Source: Gammaproteobacteria bacterium (GTDB taxonomy: Bacteria > Pseudomonadota > Gammaproteobacteria > Poriferisulfidales > Oxydemutatoraceae). From it: a stretch of 47,233 nucleotides of DNA. The stretch is from NCBI GenBank assembly GCA_028817225.1, contig JAPPQC010000024.1, forward strand, positions 1-47,233. Reading direction: 5' to 3'. A model generated the notes under the pieces. The model had not been told where the DNA came from. It did not search any database and saw only the letters and a program-made list of their open reading frames with translations. This document shows positions 45,758-47,233 of the stretch, one piece after another. The translations under genes and the position numbers were made by a program. Each line of letters starts with the position of its first letter. The first letter of the stretch is position 1.

Positions 45758-47233
45758 GGCGACTCGCCTCCGCGTTCGCCGCTGGCCCTTTCCTTGCGCC
45801 GGTTCAGGTGATGGAGTTTGCGTTGAAGCAGCCGCCGCGGGTCGTCGGAAATGCGGCGCAGGTATTGCTCAATCGCCTGTTCGTCCTCGGTCATCGCCTG
45901 CGTCGCCGAATCGTCGGCGCCGGCGGTGTCGCTGCTGTCGCCCTGCGCCTCGTCGGAATCACCCGCCGCGTCCTGGTTGTCGCCGCTGTCGGACTCGTCA
46001 TTGTCGGCGCCGGCCTGGCGCTGCTGCGCGCGCCGCGCCTGGTCTTCGCCGTCGCCCTCTTGCTGCTGCGCCTGCTGCTGCTCGCCTTCGCCGCCCTGCT
46101 GCATCTGTTGCTGCATCTGCTGCATCACCTGCTCGACCAGGTTCAGGTTGTGCTGCGCGTCGTCGTTGTCCGGCTCCAGTTCCAGCGCGCGGCGGTAGGC
46201 GGCGACGGCCTGCTGCAAGTCGCCGGACTGCGCCAGCGCGTTGCCGCGGTTGTACCAGTCGCCGGCGCCCGCCAGCGGTTCCAGCGTTTTGGCGGCGTCG
46301 GCGAAGTCGCCGTTGCGGTATTGCGCCGCCGCCTTCCATCGCGCATCCTCAAACAGGCGCGCGGCGCGGGCGGCGTCGCCGTGCGACAGCGCGCGCGCCG
46401 CCTGCTGGTCGGGGCGCAGCCAGGCGTCCAGCCAGTCCTGCGCGTAACCGGTTTGCGGCAGCGGCAGCAGCAGCGCGGCGGCCACGGCCAGCACGCCGCG
46501 GCGAAACGCCAGCGCCGCCAGCGGCGCCAGCAGCAGCAGCAGCCACGGGCCGCGTTCGCGCCAGACTTCGGTGGCCGCCTTCTCGCTGTCTTCGGCCTTC
46601 GCCGCCGGCGATGTCTTCGCCCACGCCGCGAGGTCGGACACATCGGCGCTGCCGGCAAGACCGAGGCGGCGGTAGATGCCGCCGCCGGCCTGCGCCAGCG
46701 CGCGCAGCGCGTCACCGGCCAGCGCCGGCACGACAATCTCGCCGCCGTGCGTCAGAAAATCGCCCGACTCCAGCGGCACCGGCGCGCCGCTGTCGGTGCC
46801 GACGCCCAGCACCGACACGCGGTAATTCCTGCCGGCCAGGTGGCGCGCCTCGGCGGCGGCGCGCGCGTCGGCGTAGTCGGTCACCATCAGGATATCGCCC
46901 GCCGGCACGCCGGCTTGCAGCAGCAGCGCGCCGGCCTCTTGCAGCGCGCGGTCGGGGCGGCTGCCCTGCGCCGGCAGCAGGTCGGTCGTCAGCGATTGCA
47001 AATACAGTTCTATCGCGTTGCGGTCGTCGGTCAGCGGCACGACGACGAACGCCTGGTTGGCGTACACCACCAGCGCCGTCTGCCCGGATTCGCGCTGCGA
47101 CAGCAGGTCGGTAATCTTGAAGCGCGCGCGCGACAGGCGGCTGGGTTCAATGTCGGTCGCGTCCATTGAGCGCGACAGGTCAAGCGCGATGACAAACGCC
47201 GACTGGTCGCGGAACACCGGCTGCGGCAGGCGC
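45751..47233 (-). CDS. BatB/BatC-like von Willebrand + TPR protein, 5' end beyond the window
   Basis: Partial: the frame is open to the window edge, so the N-terminus lies outside (at least 493 codons here). A VWA domain with the MIDAS motif DLSRSMDATD, and TDYADARAA, is followed by a helix pair (WLLLLLAPLAALAF and GVLAVAAALLLPLP) as in BatB. A TPR part (WYNRGNALAQSGDLQQAVAAYRRALELEPDN) as in BatC follows, then a Gln-rich run (QQMQQQMQQGGEGEQQQAQQQ) and an acidic Asp/Ser tail. It is thus a natural BatB-BatC fusion. Overlaps batD by 7 bp. Confidence 0.9.
   Translation of the reverse strand, partial: RLPQPVFRDQSAFVIALDLSRSMDATDIEPSRLSRARFKITDLLSQRESGQTALVVYANQAFVVVPLTDDRNAIELYLQSLTTDLLPAQGSRPDRALQEAGALLLQAGVPAGDILMVTDYADARAAAEARHLAGRNYRVSVLGVGTDSGAPVPLESGDFLTHGGEIVVPALAGDALRALAQAGGGIYRRLGLAGSADVSDLAAWAKTSPAAKAEDSEKAATEVWRERGPWLLLLLAPLAALAFRRGVLAVAAALLLPLPQTGYAQDWLDAWLRPDQQAARALSHGDAARAARLFEDARWKAAAQYRNGDFADAAKTLEPLAGAGDWYNRGNALAQSGDLQQAVAAYRRALELEPDNDDAQHNLNLVEQVMQQMQQQMQQGGEGEQQQAQQQEGDGEDQARRAQQRQAGADNDESDSGDNQDAAGDSDEAQGDSSDTAGADDSATQAMTEDEQAIEQYLRRISDDPRRLLQRKLHHLNRRKERASGERGGESPW

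Overview
The window is GC-rich DNA from a Gram-negative bacterium, most likely a gammaproteobacterium. The evidence is a set of LPS inner-core genes (waaA, a Kdo kinase, two heptosyltransferases, hldD, hldE), an ftsH-glmM-tpiA-secG-tRNA-Leu(GAG) block like that of Pseudomonas and Escherichia, an FbpABC iron importer under a Fur-like site, and a bat operon. No phage, IS element or CRISPR array was seen. Species cannot be fixed from the sequence.

Layout. 1-4222: BtuB-like TonB receptor behind thiC, with a divergent rhodanese. 4215-8786: TolC-family protein, waaA, Kdo kinase and a heptosyltransferase. 8868-10757: three tandem genes for peptide precursors with nitrile-hydratase-type (NHLP) leaders, each with its own promoter and terminator. 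10899-17884: hldD, a membrane protein, a lower-GC AlbA/Schlafen-type gene, waaF, hldE, ilvE. 18000-21778: fbpABC. 21785-29247: a 2327-residue secreted SpvB/FG-GAP/RHS giant with a small translationally coupled membrane protein. 29475-30219: an array of six tiny membrane-protein genes, five of them beginning MTTPLI. 30374-32187: Tat-exported molybdopterin oxidoreductase plus cytochrome c (sulfite-dehydrogenase-like). 32211-34200: initiator tRNA, DUF2182, DUF1326, tRNA-Leu. 34231-38749: secG, tpiA, glmM (apparent CTG start), ftsH. 38955-41172: tungstate ABC transporter tupABC. 41307-44208: a fourth NHLP-type precursor beside two tandem JmjC/cupin oxygenases. 44321-47233: batD and the 3' part of a batB/batC-like gene.

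The most interesting system is a dispersed RiPP-like regulon. Three precursors at 8.9-10.8 kb and one at 41.3-41.9 kb share a leader type ending in a double glycine, have unrelated C-terminal cores, and lie behind the same 19-base box (CTGACAAAGGTTTCTGAAC on the + strand). The box ends exactly 2 bp from a weak -35 in all four. The two JmjC oxygenases beside the fourth precursor are the only candidate tailoring enzymes in the window; they share a different promoter element with each other. No lanthionine synthetase, radical SAM enzyme or peptide exporter is present, so the rest of the pathway must be elsewhere.

The second novelty is the six-gene array of 30-61 residue single-helix or double-helix membrane peptides, ended by a strong terminator. 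Smaller oddities are the CTG start of glmM, the U1/U72 initiator tRNA with flanking inverted repeats, a Gly/Ser microsatellite inside waaA, and duplicated 3' ends of tupA and batD.
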